A DNA stretch of 35,096 nt from Apopatocola sp963628785 (GTDB lineage Bacteria; Bacillota; Clostridia; Oscillospirales; Oscillospiraceae), in assembly GCA_963628785.1 (NCBI GenBank), contig CAVGGQ010000013.1, positions 1 to 35,096 on the forward strand, read 5' to 3'. This document shows, piece after piece, positions 16,251 through 24,546 of this stretch. The translations under genes and the position numbers were made by a program. The notes beneath the pieces are model-generated. The model did not search any database, was not told the DNA's origin, and was given only the letters and a program-made list of their open reading frames with translations. How positions within the stretch are numbered: position 1 is the first letter of the stretch; every line of letters begins with the position of its first letter.

Positions 16251-17516
16251 TCACTTCAGCGAGGCGAGGCCGCGGAACATGAGCTTTTTGTAGGCTTCTA
16301 CGCCGGGCTGGTCGAAGGGGTTGACGCCTTCCATGTAGCCGGAGATGCCGCAGGCGAGCTCGAAGAAGCACACGAGCTCGGCAAAGCCGGTCTCCTTCAT
16401 GTCGGAAACCGAAATGGCGATGTTCGGCACGCCGCCCTCGATGTGTGCGGTCTTAACGGCTGCGCGGGCGATCGCGGCGATCTCGTTGAAGTCGTGGCCG
16501 GCGAGGTAATTGAGACCGTCGGTGTCCTTCGCGTCGGCGGGCACGCAATAGCTGCTGTCCACGGAATCGAAGCTCACGACCGTCTCCATCAGATGGCGCG
16601 GGCCGTCCTGAATGTACTGGCCCATGGAGTGGAGGTCGGCGTTATATTCCACGCTCGCGGGGTAGATGCCGAGGCCGTTCTTGCCCTCGGACTCACCGTA
16701 GAGCTGTTTCCACCACTCGGCCATCATGCGGAAGCGCGGCTCATAGCAGGCTAGCATCTCAATGGCCTTGCCCTCCGGATAGAGCGCCTGACGCGCGGCG
16801 GCATACTGCCAGCAGGGGTTCGCTTCGCTGCGCTCGTCGAGCGTGCGGAACGTTTCCTCGGCGACAGTGAGGATCTTTTCAATGTCGATGCCCGCAGCGC
16901 AAAGCGGCAGGAGACCCACGGCGGAGAGAACGCTGTAGCGTCCGCCCACATCATCGGGAACGACGAAGCTTTCCCAACCGGCGGCGTCGGCGGCACTCTT
17001 GAGCGCACCGCGGCGGGCGTCAGTGGTGGCGAAGATGCGCTTGCCGGCCTCTTCCTCACCGTATTTTTTGATGAGAAGATCGCGGAACACGCGGAAACCG
17101 AGCGCCGGCTCGAGCGTGGTGCCGGACTTGGAGACGACATTCACGCAGAAATCACGGTCGCCGAGCTTGGCAATGGTGTCGCACAGCGTAACGGCGGAGA
17201 GGCCGTTTCCGGCGAAGAGCAGCTCCACACCGCCCTCATGGCGACCAAGCAGGTCATATGCGGCGCGTGCGCCGAGATACGAGCCGCCGATGCCGACGAC
17301 TACCAGAGCATCGCCCTTTTCACGGATGGTTTTTCCGGCGGCGAGAATGCGGGAAAGCTCGGTCTCGCGGATGCGCTTCGGAAGCTCCGTCCAGCCGAGG
17401 AAGTCGGAACCGGCTCCGGTCTTCTCGCTGAGCGTACGGTGCGCCGCAGCGGCCGCCGCATAATCCGGCCCCTTGCCCCAGAACGAAGCCGCACCCGATA
17501 AATCAACATGGATCAT
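16251..17516 (-). CDS. pgi: Glucose-6-phosphate isomerase
   Basis: This enzyme interconverts glucose 6-phosphate and fructose 6-phosphate in cytoplasmic glycolysis. The 421 residues are close to the usual Firmicutes length. Recognisable family blocks are VVGIGGSYLGARA (sugar-phosphate loop), VVSKSGTTLEPALGFRVF, the PGI signature VGGRYSVLSAVG, and YPASVEYNADLHSMGQYIQDG. The start MIHVDL at 17516 is preferred because GGGAGG lies upstream and the family usually begins here; the reading frame continues upstream with a non-family sequence. It is monocistronic, with its own promoter at 17554-17582 and a terminator shared with the convergent operon. Confidence 0.97.
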   Translation of the reverse strand: MIHVDLSGAASFWGKGPDYAAAAAAHRTLSEKTGAGSDFLGWTELPKRIRETELSRILAAGKTIREKGDALVVVGIGGSYLGARAAYDLLGRHEGGVELLFAGNGLSAVTLCDTIAKLGDRDFCVNVVSKSGTTLEPALGFRVFRDLLIKKYGEEEAGKRIFATTDARRGALKSAADAAGWESFVVPDDVGGRYSVLSAVGLLPLCAAGIDIEKILTVAEETFRTLDERSEANPCWQYAAARQALYPEGKAIEMLACYEPRFRMMAEWWKQLYGESEGKNGLGIYPASVEYNADLHSMGQYIQDGPRHLMETVVSFDSVDSSYCVPADAKDTDGLNYLAGHDFNEIAAIARAAVKTAHIEGGVPNIAISVSDMKETGFAELVCFFELACGISGYMEGVNPFDQPGVEAYKKLMFRGLASLK

Positions 17517-17553
17517 AGCAGTAACCTCCCACGAATAATTTCTTTCTGACTTT

Positions 17554-17582
17554 TTTATACCATTGTACTGCGGAAATTGCAA
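17554..17582 (-). promoter_or_regulatory. Sigma-A-like promoter of pgi
   Basis: On the - strand, -35 TTGCAA (17577-17582), a 17-bp spacer, and -10 TATAAA (17554-17559) lie about 38 nt upstream of the pgi start codon. Confidence 0.75.
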
Positions 17583-17857
17583 GAATGAAATCCGCAATAT
17601 CCGCAAACCGCACCGCACAAAGCGAAAATTCGTTGTGAATTGTTCCCATGGCATCCGCAGCCGGATCAAAATTGAATATTCAATTCTTGTTCACAAAGGA
17701 AAAGTATTGGAAAACGAAAGAGTTTTCCACATTTTCCACAGAGTTTTGCACAATGCATACGCTGCATAGCGATGGCTTTATGCAGAATAAAGGTTACATA
17801 AAGCCAAAAACCCGAAGAAATATGCATTTACTTCCCGAGATCCGGGCAAAGCGTAAA
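17583..17857. other. AT-rich non-coding region with DnaA-box-like 9-mers
   Basis: There is no gene between pgi and the PucR-type gene. Four + strand 9-mers fit TTNTNCACA: TTGTTCACA (17687-17695), TTTTCCACA twice (17724-17732 and 17733-17741) and TTTTGCACA (17745-17753). Each differs from the DnaA box TTATNCACA at the third base. A perfect 10-bp inverted repeat follows (17773-17782 with 17797-17806), without a T-tract on either side. Its function is unknown. Confidence 0.5.
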
Positions 17858-17899
17858 AAGCTGTCCGAAACGGCCACGGGGATCCGTTTCAGACAGCTT
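17858..17899 (-). terminator. Intrinsic terminator after the PucR-type regulator
   Basis: A 16-bp stem with one mismatch (17858-17873 with 17884-17899) is followed on the - strand by TTTTTACG. It lies just after the stop codon at 17903. Confidence 0.85.
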
Positions 17900-17902
17900 T
17901 AC

Positions 17903-19413
17903 TCACAGCTTCACCTTGCCCGATTTGCGCAGAAGCTCCATGCACAGACGCAGATACAAGCGCTTCTCGGGTGTATCCGGCGCGCCCTCGAGCATACGGT
18001 CGATTTTATCCAGGCGTTTGAGGAGACTGCTGCGGTGGATATAGAGGGCCTCGGCCGTTCGTGATACATTCATTTCGTTTTGCAGATACACATCCAGCGT
18101 GTGCAGATATTCGCTGCCCTTCTGCCGGTCGTGCTCGATGAGTAACTTGAGACCGCAGCTGAGCAGATCGTCAACGGCGTGCTCGCCGACGCAGCTCTCG
18201 AGCATGTAATCCAGTGCGCAGTCACGGAAGAACCGCAGAACGGACGCCTCGCCTGACGCATGCTCGAGGGCGTACTTGGCCTGCTGCAGATAGTCCCGCG
18301 CCGACAGCAGCGAGGGAAAAGCATTGCTCAGACCGGCGTGATATCCCATGCGCGCCACGGTTTCCGTAAAAGACGAAAGGTTTGCCGGATCATACGGCGT
18401 CTTCGCGGAAACGCGAAGAAGTCCGGCAATTTTCTCATGGTAGATGACGGCGCAGATCTTCAGCGGCAGCGCCGCATTGAGCGTTGCGTACATATAATCC
18501 ATAGGAAGAGCGTGCTCACCGGGCCGCTCACGCAGTTCAAAGCACAGCCAGCTCTCGTCGGGAGAGAGACGGAGCTGCTCCTGTTCCTCGTCGGAAAGCG
18601 GCTGTCGGCTGAGTGCTTTGCGGAGAACGAGCAGACTGTCGCTTTCCTGTCGACTTCCGGCGCGCAGATACTTGAAAAAAGCATTCCGGAAATAGGAGAA
18701 AAAATGCGCCATGACGGGAAACTCCCATGCTTGAAAGGGCATTCCCAGCTCATTGACGGAAACGCATCCGCAGAACTGATCGGAAATATAGAGGTTGTAG
18801 CAATAGGCACGCCCGTAATAGTCCAGCGCTGTCCGATACGGCTTGCGAATGAGGCGCTCCAGCGTGCAGACATCCTTGATCCGTTCATTCTGCTCCATGG
18901 GCATAGGGCCGTTGCGGTTCGCGGCTGACGCGCCGTTCTGCTTGTCAAATTCCGCATAAAACAGCGTTTGAAGATTACCGTCAATCACAATGATGCTGCG
19001 ACGAAAAAAATCGGCGGCAAGCAGAAGAAGACGGCAGATATCAAAATCCACATCTTTTCCAGTTCATCGCGCAGCCGGGCATCCCAGACATCAAATTTGT
19101 CATAGATATCCTGCACGCGGTTATAGACCTCGGCCAGACTCAGCTTGTCCGGCAGCTGTAGTACGGGAACCTCCGCAGATGTATAAGACTTCGGGATCTG
19201 CCGCCCGATGCATACAAAACCGCACGCTGCATCCGGCGGCACGGCCGGAAGCAGCTCCGCGCGCGTCAGATACAAAATGTCTGCCGAAATATTGCCTTCC
19301 GGCTCATAAAGCCGCAGTCTTGCGAGAGTCAGATCGTGCGATGCAGCACCGAGCTGCCGCACATGCCAGTCCTTCGGCAGCCATGCTGCCAGAATGTCCA
19401 AATTCAGCTGCAT
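17903..19413 (-). pseudogene. PucR-family transcriptional regulator, frameshifted
   Basis: Two overlapping reading frames together make one ~503-aa PucR/CdaR-type regulator. The N-terminal piece (start ATG 19413, GGAGA upstream) gives MQLNLDILAAWLPKDWHV...VYNRVQDIYDKFDVWDARLRDELEK. The C-terminal piece (from 19051) continues with VDFDICRLLLLAADFF... and ends in the typical PucR C-terminal helix-turn-helix block (YLHTLDVYLQNEMNVSRTAEALYIHRSSLLKRLDKI). The frame changes by one base at an A4 run (19055-19058). Restoring one A would read ELEK-D-VDFDICR and join the two smoothly. This is either a real inactivating mutation, a reversible homopolymer change, or a sequencing error. The gene diverges from the GcvT-like operon and probably regulates it. 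Confidence 0.8.
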
Positions 19414-19753
19414 TCTGTCGTTCTCCTTTCCTATGCCGTGTAACAATTTGTACGCCGATTTTCACCTTTATTATAAGAGAATTTCCCCAGAAAAGCTACA
19501 CCGAAAATCATAGGTCGTTGAAAATCCTACATTTTGTAGGGGCTGATCCTCCGATATGGCACAGAAATGCGGCCTGCTTTCTTCTCAGCCGTTGAAGCAG
19601 ATCGGCAGCTGCGAAAATTCCGGGGTCACAATTGCGCCCTATCGTACAAAAACTTTCCGTTTTATGCAGTCTATGCAGAAAGAACGCGTTCTGCTATCAT
19701 ACTTATAGGCACAACACATAAAAATGTGCACAAAGAAAGGAGAACGGAACCAT
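19414..19753. promoter_or_regulatory. Divergent intergenic region with candidate operators
   Basis: This 340-bp region separates the PucR-type regulator from the GcvT-like operon. On the - strand a TATAAT (19470-19475) with a weak -35 TAGCTT 17 bp away could serve the regulator. Symmetric sequences are CCTACATTTTGTAGG (19526-19540) and a perfect 12-bp palindrome AGAACGCGTTCT (19681-19692), the latter about 60 nt upstream of the operon start next to a possible -10 TATCAT. No good -35 was found for the + strand. The operators are guesses. Confidence 0.45.
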
Positions 19754-20995
19754 ATGAGCAAAAAAATCGACGCGCGTCTTCCGAAGGAGGTCGGCACCGG
19801 CCTGTATCCGGTCAAATCTCCCTGGGACAAGATGATCTCCTATCACGATGCAGCCCACTACTGCCAGCGCTACACCAATGTTGTAAGCGCCGCCGTGATG
19901 CAAGCCTTCCGCATGCTTGTCAAGGACTATGAAAAACGCAGCCAGGCAATGTGCACCAATGCCTATAACCGCCTGACATATGTTTACAAGATGATTCCCG
20001 GTTGCGCCCAAATGAATGCGGATCTGCTGCATATGCACCCGTTCATGCGCGGCAACTTTGTCGGCGGTCTGATCGGTGACGCGGGCGATGAAGACCTTCT
20101 GATGTGCGGCAGAGTCAACGACTTCGGCACATACCGCGCGGAGAAGGAACTGGATGTCTGCTATTGGGACATCGTCGGCTCGGAACTGTGCCGCTCTACC
20201 ACACAGTCTCTACAGGCCGGCGCCGACTGCGCCGCTGAAATTCGTCCGGACGGCCCACACATTGAATACCACATGGTCGAAGCAAAGGGCTGCGGCGACC
20301 GCCACTGCCGCATCGTTGCCGAGTGCCGCAAGAAGTTCCCGATGCCCGAGCATAAACAATGGGAGTGCTTCGGACCGGTTGCGACCGAGGCACAGATCAA
20401 ATTCACCAAAGAAGAAGATACGGTCGATGAATCCATGATGTTCCGTGAGGATACGGATTATCTCTTTTCCAACGGCACAAATATGGAGAAAAACTGGAAA
20501 AATGCGTACCCCATGGTCACAATGGTGAACGCCGCGACCTACATTCTTCCGACCATCGAGGATCTTGTCCGCAGCGGTGAGCTGACGAGTGAGGAAGTCG
20601 ATTATGCTCTGCATTGTGTGTGCGAGGCAGCAGGCAAAGCGACCTTCATCGATAATTTCGCCAAAGAAGGTCTGCGCGTATGGATGGGCGTGCCGCACTC
20701 CGTCAGCGAGGACGACGGACGCCTTATGGGCGGATATCTGGAGATGTTCTGGCAGTGCATGCACTTCAACTATACGATCGAGGCGTTCAACAAGGATGAA
20801 TGCATTTATATTCTCGATCCGAAGGAACTCAATAACGGCCTGATGGGCTCGAACCGGATGTCCACGGCCTACCTTTGGTTCTGGTACGGCATGACCAAGA
20901 GCCTTGTCAACGCCCAGTGGTCCCTGTGGGAGGAGGATTCCCCCGAAGGAAAGCTCCGCCTGAAGATCGCAAAAAAAGTCGACAAATTCTGCTGA
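19754..20995 (+). CDS. Cys-rich protein of unknown function next to a GcvT-like enzyme
   Basis: This 413-aa soluble protein is not confidently assigned. It has 14 or so cysteines, including a cluster GCGDRHCRIVAEC (C180, C185, C191) that could bind metal or a cofactor. The surrounding pattern (HIEYHMVEAKGCGDRHCRI) is faintly like V4R-type or aminothiazoline-carboxylate-hydrolase-type small-molecule domains. The C-terminal half has the stretches FREDTDYLFSNGTNMEKNWKNAYPMVTMVNA and MGGYLEMFWQCMHFNYTIEAFNKDECIYIL. The start at 19754 has AAAGGAGA upstream; the frame opens 30 nt earlier. It is the first gene of an operon with the GcvT-like, MFS and dehydrogenase genes, 33 nt before the GcvT-like start. 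It may be a corrinoid-free methyl acceptor partner, substrate-activating enzyme or sensor. Confidence 0.75.
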   Translation: MSKKIDARLPKEVGTGLYPVKSPWDKMISYHDAAHYCQRYTNVVSAAVMQAFRMLVKDYEKRSQAMCTNAYNRLTYVYKMIPGCAQMNADLLHMHPFMRGNFVGGLIGDAGDEDLLMCGRVNDFGTYRAEKELDVCYWDIVGSELCRSTTQSLQAGADCAAEIRPDGPHIEYHMVEAKGCGDRHCRIVAECRKKFPMPEHKQWECFGPVATEAQIKFTKEEDTVDESMMFREDTDYLFSNGTNMEKNWKNAYPMVTMVNAATYILPTIEDLVRSGELTSEEVDYALHCVCEAAGKATFIDNFAKEGLRVWMGVPHSVSEDDGRLMGGYLEMFWQCMHFNYTIEAFNKDECIYILDPKELNNGLMGSNRMSTAYLWFWYGMTKSLVNAQWSLWEEDSPEGKLRLKIAKKVDKFC

Positions 20996-21028
20996 ACCGG
21001 CCGAACGAATTGAAAGGAGTTGCGCACA

Positions 21029-22066
21029 ATGAAATATCCGTATCCTGTTATGTATCAGAATGTCTACTGCTATGATGAGATGAAGCGCGCCGAGCATATG
21101 GCGGTTCGTGAGACGGTCGGCTGGTATCTCTGGACACACCAGATCGTCGAAGTCACGGGCAAAGACTGCACCGCATTTCTGGAAAAAATGTTCCCGAAGC
21201 CCATCGGAAACCTTGCGGTAAGCCGCGAGCGCTACACCACCATGCTGGACGATAACGCGCGGATTATCGACGATGTCGTCGTCATGCGCATGGAAGAGAG
21301 CCGTTACTGGGTCTCGACACTGTTCCGCGCGGATATGTTTCTTTGGTTTGAGGCACACAAAGGTGAGCTGAATGTTCACTGGGAGGATGTCACGGGAAAG
21401 TGGGAAATGTACGCCGTGCAGGGCCCCAAGGCATTGGAAATGGTCAACACTCTGGTCGAAACGCCGGTGGACGGCCAGAAATTCTTCCAGATCCTTCCCA
21501 ACCGCATCGACGGTATCGATGTGCTCATCAACCGTGCGGGCTTTACGGGCGAAAAGCTGGGCTTTGAGATCTACTACCCGAAGGAAAAGGCACCGGAGCA
21601 GGAAAAGAAGCTGCGCGAGCTGGCACAGCAGCTTGGCGGCCGCGAGGTCACGGAGTTTCAGGTCATGGCATGGACGCTGCCGTGCGAGGCGGGCTTCTAT
21701 TACATGCGCGATCTTCGCCATACGAACCCCTATGAAGTGGGCCTGAGTGCCGGCATCTGCTGGGATAAGGAATTCATCGGCAAAGAAGCTCTCGCCGCCA
21801 TCCGCGACAAGGGCGCCGAGCGCGAGGTCGTCGGCTTTACGGTCGCCGAAAAGGACATCCACATCAAGGGCCGCAATATGGGCAACGAGGGCGAGAAGGT
21901 TTTCCTGGACGGCGAGGAGATCGGCCGCGTCATGAAGATCACCTACAGCTATGTGCTGGACACCAACAACGGCACGATCATCTGCAAAAAAGGCATGCTC
22001 CATCCGGGAGATAAGATCCTGCTGCACGGCCACGAAGCCGTCATCTGCGCCCCGAAATTCATCTGA
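21029..22066 (+). CDS. GcvT-family aminomethyltransferase / folate-dependent demethylase-like protein
   Basis: This 345-aa protein belongs to the GcvT fold family. The hallmark is the catalytic Asp stretch after the N-terminal region: TMLDDNARIIDDVVVMRME (D81-D82), equivalent to the GGIxDD loop of T-protein. FTGEKLGFEIYYP matches the family's YTGExGxEI block, and LSAGICWDKEFIGKEAL matches the usual DF.GKEAL motif. The family includes glycine-cleavage T-protein and tetrahydrofolate-dependent demethylases such as DmdA and LigM. No glycine-cleavage H, P or L genes lie nearby, so demethylation of an unknown N-, O- or S-methyl compound is more likely than glycine cleavage. The ribosome binding site AAAGGAG precedes the ATG. 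It sits between the Cys-rich protein and a transporter. Confidence 0.85.
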   Translation: MKYPYPVMYQNVYCYDEMKRAEHMAVRETVGWYLWTHQIVEVTGKDCTAFLEKMFPKPIGNLAVSRERYTTMLDDNARIIDDVVVMRMEESRYWVSTLFRADMFLWFEAHKGELNVHWEDVTGKWEMYAVQGPKALEMVNTLVETPVDGQKFFQILPNRIDGIDVLINRAGFTGEKLGFEIYYPKEKAPEQEKKLRELAQQLGGREVTEFQVMAWTLPCEAGFYYMRDLRHTNPYEVGLSAGICWDKEFIGKEALAAIRDKGAEREVVGFTVAEKDIHIKGRNMGNEGEKVFLDGEEIGRVMKITYSYVLDTNNGTIICKKGMLHPGDKILLHGHEAVICAPKFI

Positions 22067-22099
22067 CGCAATAACACTTTCGGGCACAGCCGCACAGCA

Positions 22100-22124
22100 C
22101 CCGCCGGAAGCATTTTCCGGCGGG
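22100..22124 (+). other. Intercistronic hairpin between GcvT-like and MFS genes
   Basis: A perfect 10-bp stem (22100-22109 with 22115-22124) closes a GCATT loop. There is no T-tract. It lies in a 186-nt gap and may tune downstream expression or protect the upstream mRNA. Confidence 0.55.
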
Positions 22125-22252
22125 CGTATGAGAAAAAGGAGAAGCGGAAATAAAAAAGTGCAGCATTGTATATCACGGGCGTTGACATTTTTGCCGACGG
22201 CGGCTGCACATTCTCGGCAGTGATACCGCAAATAAAGTGAGGGAAGAGAAAT

Positions 22253-23503
22253 ATGAAATATGATCCGAATGCCGGTACACCGTTCCGGCGCCCGTATCGA
22301 TTCTTTATGGCATTTCTGATCCTTATCGTCCCGTTCTGTACGATGGTGCCGTATGTTGCTCCGGCCGTTTTTATGGCGGACATTATGGCACAGTACAATG
22401 TGGACATGAGTCTCGCAGGCTTGAGTATGACCATTCAGCTTGGTGCAACCGGCGTCTGCATGTTCATCGGCAGCTTCATTCAGGATAAGCTCGGCATCCG
22501 CAAATCCATCATTCTGAGCATCTGGTCAATGGTGCTGGGAAATCTCCTGGCGGCACTCTCACAGGGTATCGGACTCTTTCTGTTCGCCAGACTTATTTCC
22601 GGCTTCGGTCAGGGCCTTTATACGGTGTCGATGACGCCCTGCATTTCCACATGGTTTGCCGGAAAAGAGTGCACCTATATGATCACCTTCAATACGGCGG
22701 CAAACAGTATTTTCCTCGCCATATCCTATTCTATCGGAAGACCGCTCTGCAATGCACTCGGAACGTGGCAGGCAGTTCTCGGGCTCTATACCGGCGTTAT
22801 TGCGGTGATCGGACTTCTCTGGACCCTGCTGGCGCGTGACAGTGCGGAAGCATTGGCGGCTGAACAGCAGCATACGCAAATAGCGGACGGTCGGAAACAG
22901 GAAAGTTCACTGCTTCGTGCGGCAAAAGAGGGGCAGTATTGGAAACTTCTGATGTTTGCCGGAACCTTTGCCATTGCCAATACGGCGATCGCATCATTCC
23001 TGCCGACATATCTTACGATGGAACGCGGCATGGACGCAACCGTTGCGACTACGATCTCGAGCCTCAACTCACTCTTCGGCATCGCAGGCTCCCTGCTCGG
23101 CGGTGTACTTTGTGCGCAGATGAAGCGCAGGAAGCCGATCCTGATCGGCTCGATTGTCCTGTATATCGTCGTAGGCTTTGGCATAACGATGGTTTCGTCC
23201 TCGGGAGTCATTGTTGTGCTGGCGCTTGCAGCCGGCGCTCTGTACTTCATTCCCATTTCCGCACAGAGCACTGTAATGATCGAAACAAAGCAGCCGTTTG
23301 ACCCGACGATCCTCGGCGGTGCGGCGAGCATCTCCTCCGGCATCGGGCAGCTTCTTTGCGTGATCGTTTCGTTCCTGTTTCAGGGCGTTGCGGCAGCATC
23401 GAGCATGACCGCAGCTTACCGGGTGTTCTTTGCGATGTGTCTTATCGGTCTTCTCGGCGCACTGCTGCTGCGCGAGACCGGGAAAAAACCCGAAAATAAT
23501 TGA
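22253..23503 (+). CDS. MFS transporter
   Basis: This 416-aa integral membrane protein has about 12 predicted helices and a polar central loop (about 200-225, AEQQHTQIADGRKQESS). The loop after helix 2 contains DKLGIRKS, the typical MFS motif A variant (D-x-x-G-x-R-K). A second loop, CAQMKRRKPILIG, repeats a weaker form. The substrate is not evident from sequence. The gene lies in one direction with the GcvT-like enzyme and a dehydrogenase, 24 nt before the latter, so it probably imports their substrate or exports the product. AGGGAAGAG precedes the start. Confidence 0.9.
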   Translation: MKYDPNAGTPFRRPYRFFMAFLILIVPFCTMVPYVAPAVFMADIMAQYNVDMSLAGLSMTIQLGATGVCMFIGSFIQDKLGIRKSIILSIWSMVLGNLLAALSQGIGLFLFARLISGFGQGLYTVSMTPCISTWFAGKECTYMITFNTAANSIFLAISYSIGRPLCNALGTWQAVLGLYTGVIAVIGLLWTLLARDSAEALAAEQQHTQIADGRKQESSLLRAAKEGQYWKLLMFAGTFAIANTAIASFLPTYLTMERGMDATVATTISSLNSLFGIAGSLLGGVLCAQMKRRKPILIGSIVLYIVVGFGITMVSSSGVIVVLALAAGALYFIPISAQSTVMIETKQPFDPTILGGAASISSGIGQLLCVIVSFLFQGVAAASSMTAAYRVFFAMCLIGLLGALLLRETGKKPENN

Positions 23504-23527
23504 TTTTTGATTTACGGAGGTATTTTT

Positions 23528-24424
23528 ATGAATTTAACACCGGAAATGATCCTGCGTGGCTATCAGTCCACCACGGCTTCGCTGGAGGACATGCTGCTCG
23601 TGAAGGGTAAGGTCGCCATTGTGACCGGCGGCACATCGGGACTCGGCTTTTGCGTAACGCGGCGTCTGTGCCAGGGTGGAGCCAAGGTCGTGATCGCAGG
23701 CTCAAGCGAGGAAAAAGGCGCACTCGCCGTCAAGATCCTCAAGGAAGAAAACTTTGAGGTTGCATTCTGCAAAACCAACATCCGCAAGGAAGAAGATGTG
23801 GAGCATCTGGTGGCCTTTACGGCGGAAACCTACGGCTCGGTCGACATTCTTGTCACGGCTGCCGGCGTATGGAGCTTTGCACACATTGAAGATCTGCCCG
23901 AGGAAGTATTCAAGGATACGCTGGATGTGAACCTGCTGGGCGCCTACCGCTGCGCAAAGCACACGGCGCGCTACATGATAGAGCATAAGATCAAGGGCAA
24001 AATGCTGCTGGTCTCCTCAAACTCCGCCTATCTGCCGCAGCCGATCTTCGGCGGCTATGCGCACTATACCGCATCCAAGGGCGGCGTGATCGCCATGACT
24101 ACCGAGCTTGCGAAGGAGCTCAAACGCTACGGCATCATGGTAAATACCGTTGCGCCCGGCGGCATGTTTACGCCCGGCTGCATGGTAAACGGCCCCGTGC
24201 GCACGCTCCCGCCCGAGAAGCAGGCCGAGATCGGCAAGGAAATGATGGTCGCAAAGCTCGACGAAGTTCCGACGGCCGACTCCGTAGCCATCGTCGTCTA
24301 CGGCATGTGCACCCGCATGGCCGACGGCGTGACCGGCGAGTGCATTGTCGCCGACTCCGGCATGATGCGCAACATCATGTCTTTCCAACCGGCGATCGAC
24401 CGCTACCCGCCCGAAGAAGCCTGA
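23528..24424 (+). CDS. Short-chain dehydrogenase/reductase (gluconate-5-dehydrogenase-like)
   Basis: This 298-aa protein has the classical SDR layout: the nucleotide loop VTGGTSGLG near residue 40, the structural NAG-equivalent TAAGVW, an active-site Ser in LLVSSNSAY, and the catalytic YxxxK as YTASK. It most resembles sugar/polyol SDRs such as gluconate 5-dehydrogenase, but substrate cannot be read from sequence. An extra ~28-residue N-terminal segment precedes the Rossmann fold. The start at 23528 has ACGGAGG upstream; the frame opens at 23507. It is the last gene of the operon and is followed by a strong terminator. It probably oxidises or reduces a hydroxyl/keto group on the demethylated substrate. 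Confidence 0.9.
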   Translation: MNLTPEMILRGYQSTTASLEDMLLVKGKVAIVTGGTSGLGFCVTRRLCQGGAKVVIAGSSEEKGALAVKILKEENFEVAFCKTNIRKEEDVEHLVAFTAETYGSVDILVTAAGVWSFAHIEDLPEEVFKDTLDVNLLGAYRCAKHTARYMIEHKIKGKMLLVSSNSAYLPQPIFGGYAHYTASKGGVIAMTTELAKELKRYGIMVNTVAPGGMFTPGCMVNGPVRTLPPEKQAEIGKEMMVAKLDEVPTADSVAIVVYGMCTRMADGVTGECIVADSGMMRNIMSFQPAIDRYPPEEA

Positions 24425-24445
24425 GACCCACCCCATAAAACAACA

Positions 24446-24482
24446 GCGCCCGTCCTCTGAAAAGAGGACGGGCGTTATTTTG
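24446..24482. terminator. Bidirectional intrinsic terminator
   Basis: A 13-bp stem (24446-24458 with 24463-24475, one end G-T pair) with a GAAA loop is followed by TATTTTG on the + strand. On the - strand it is followed by a T-rich TGTTGTTTT. It separates the dehydrogenase from the convergent cysteine desulfurase. Confidence 0.9.
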
Positions 24483-24546
24483 CTTGACGACGGGGGAGAG
24501 GGTGAGTACAATAGAAATGTTATGGCAGCGCTGTCTGCGGGGCGTT

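Noticed and set aside
17587..17857. Chromosomal replication origin
   Set aside because: The 9-mers miss the DnaA-box consensus at base 3, and no dnaA, dnaN or rpmH flanks the region. It is kept only as a low-interest observation.
20210..22231. 673-aa open frame on the - strand
   Set aside because: It runs antisense through two well-supported genes with clear ribosome binding sites. Composition is His/Ala/Val-rich, typical of a mirror frame.
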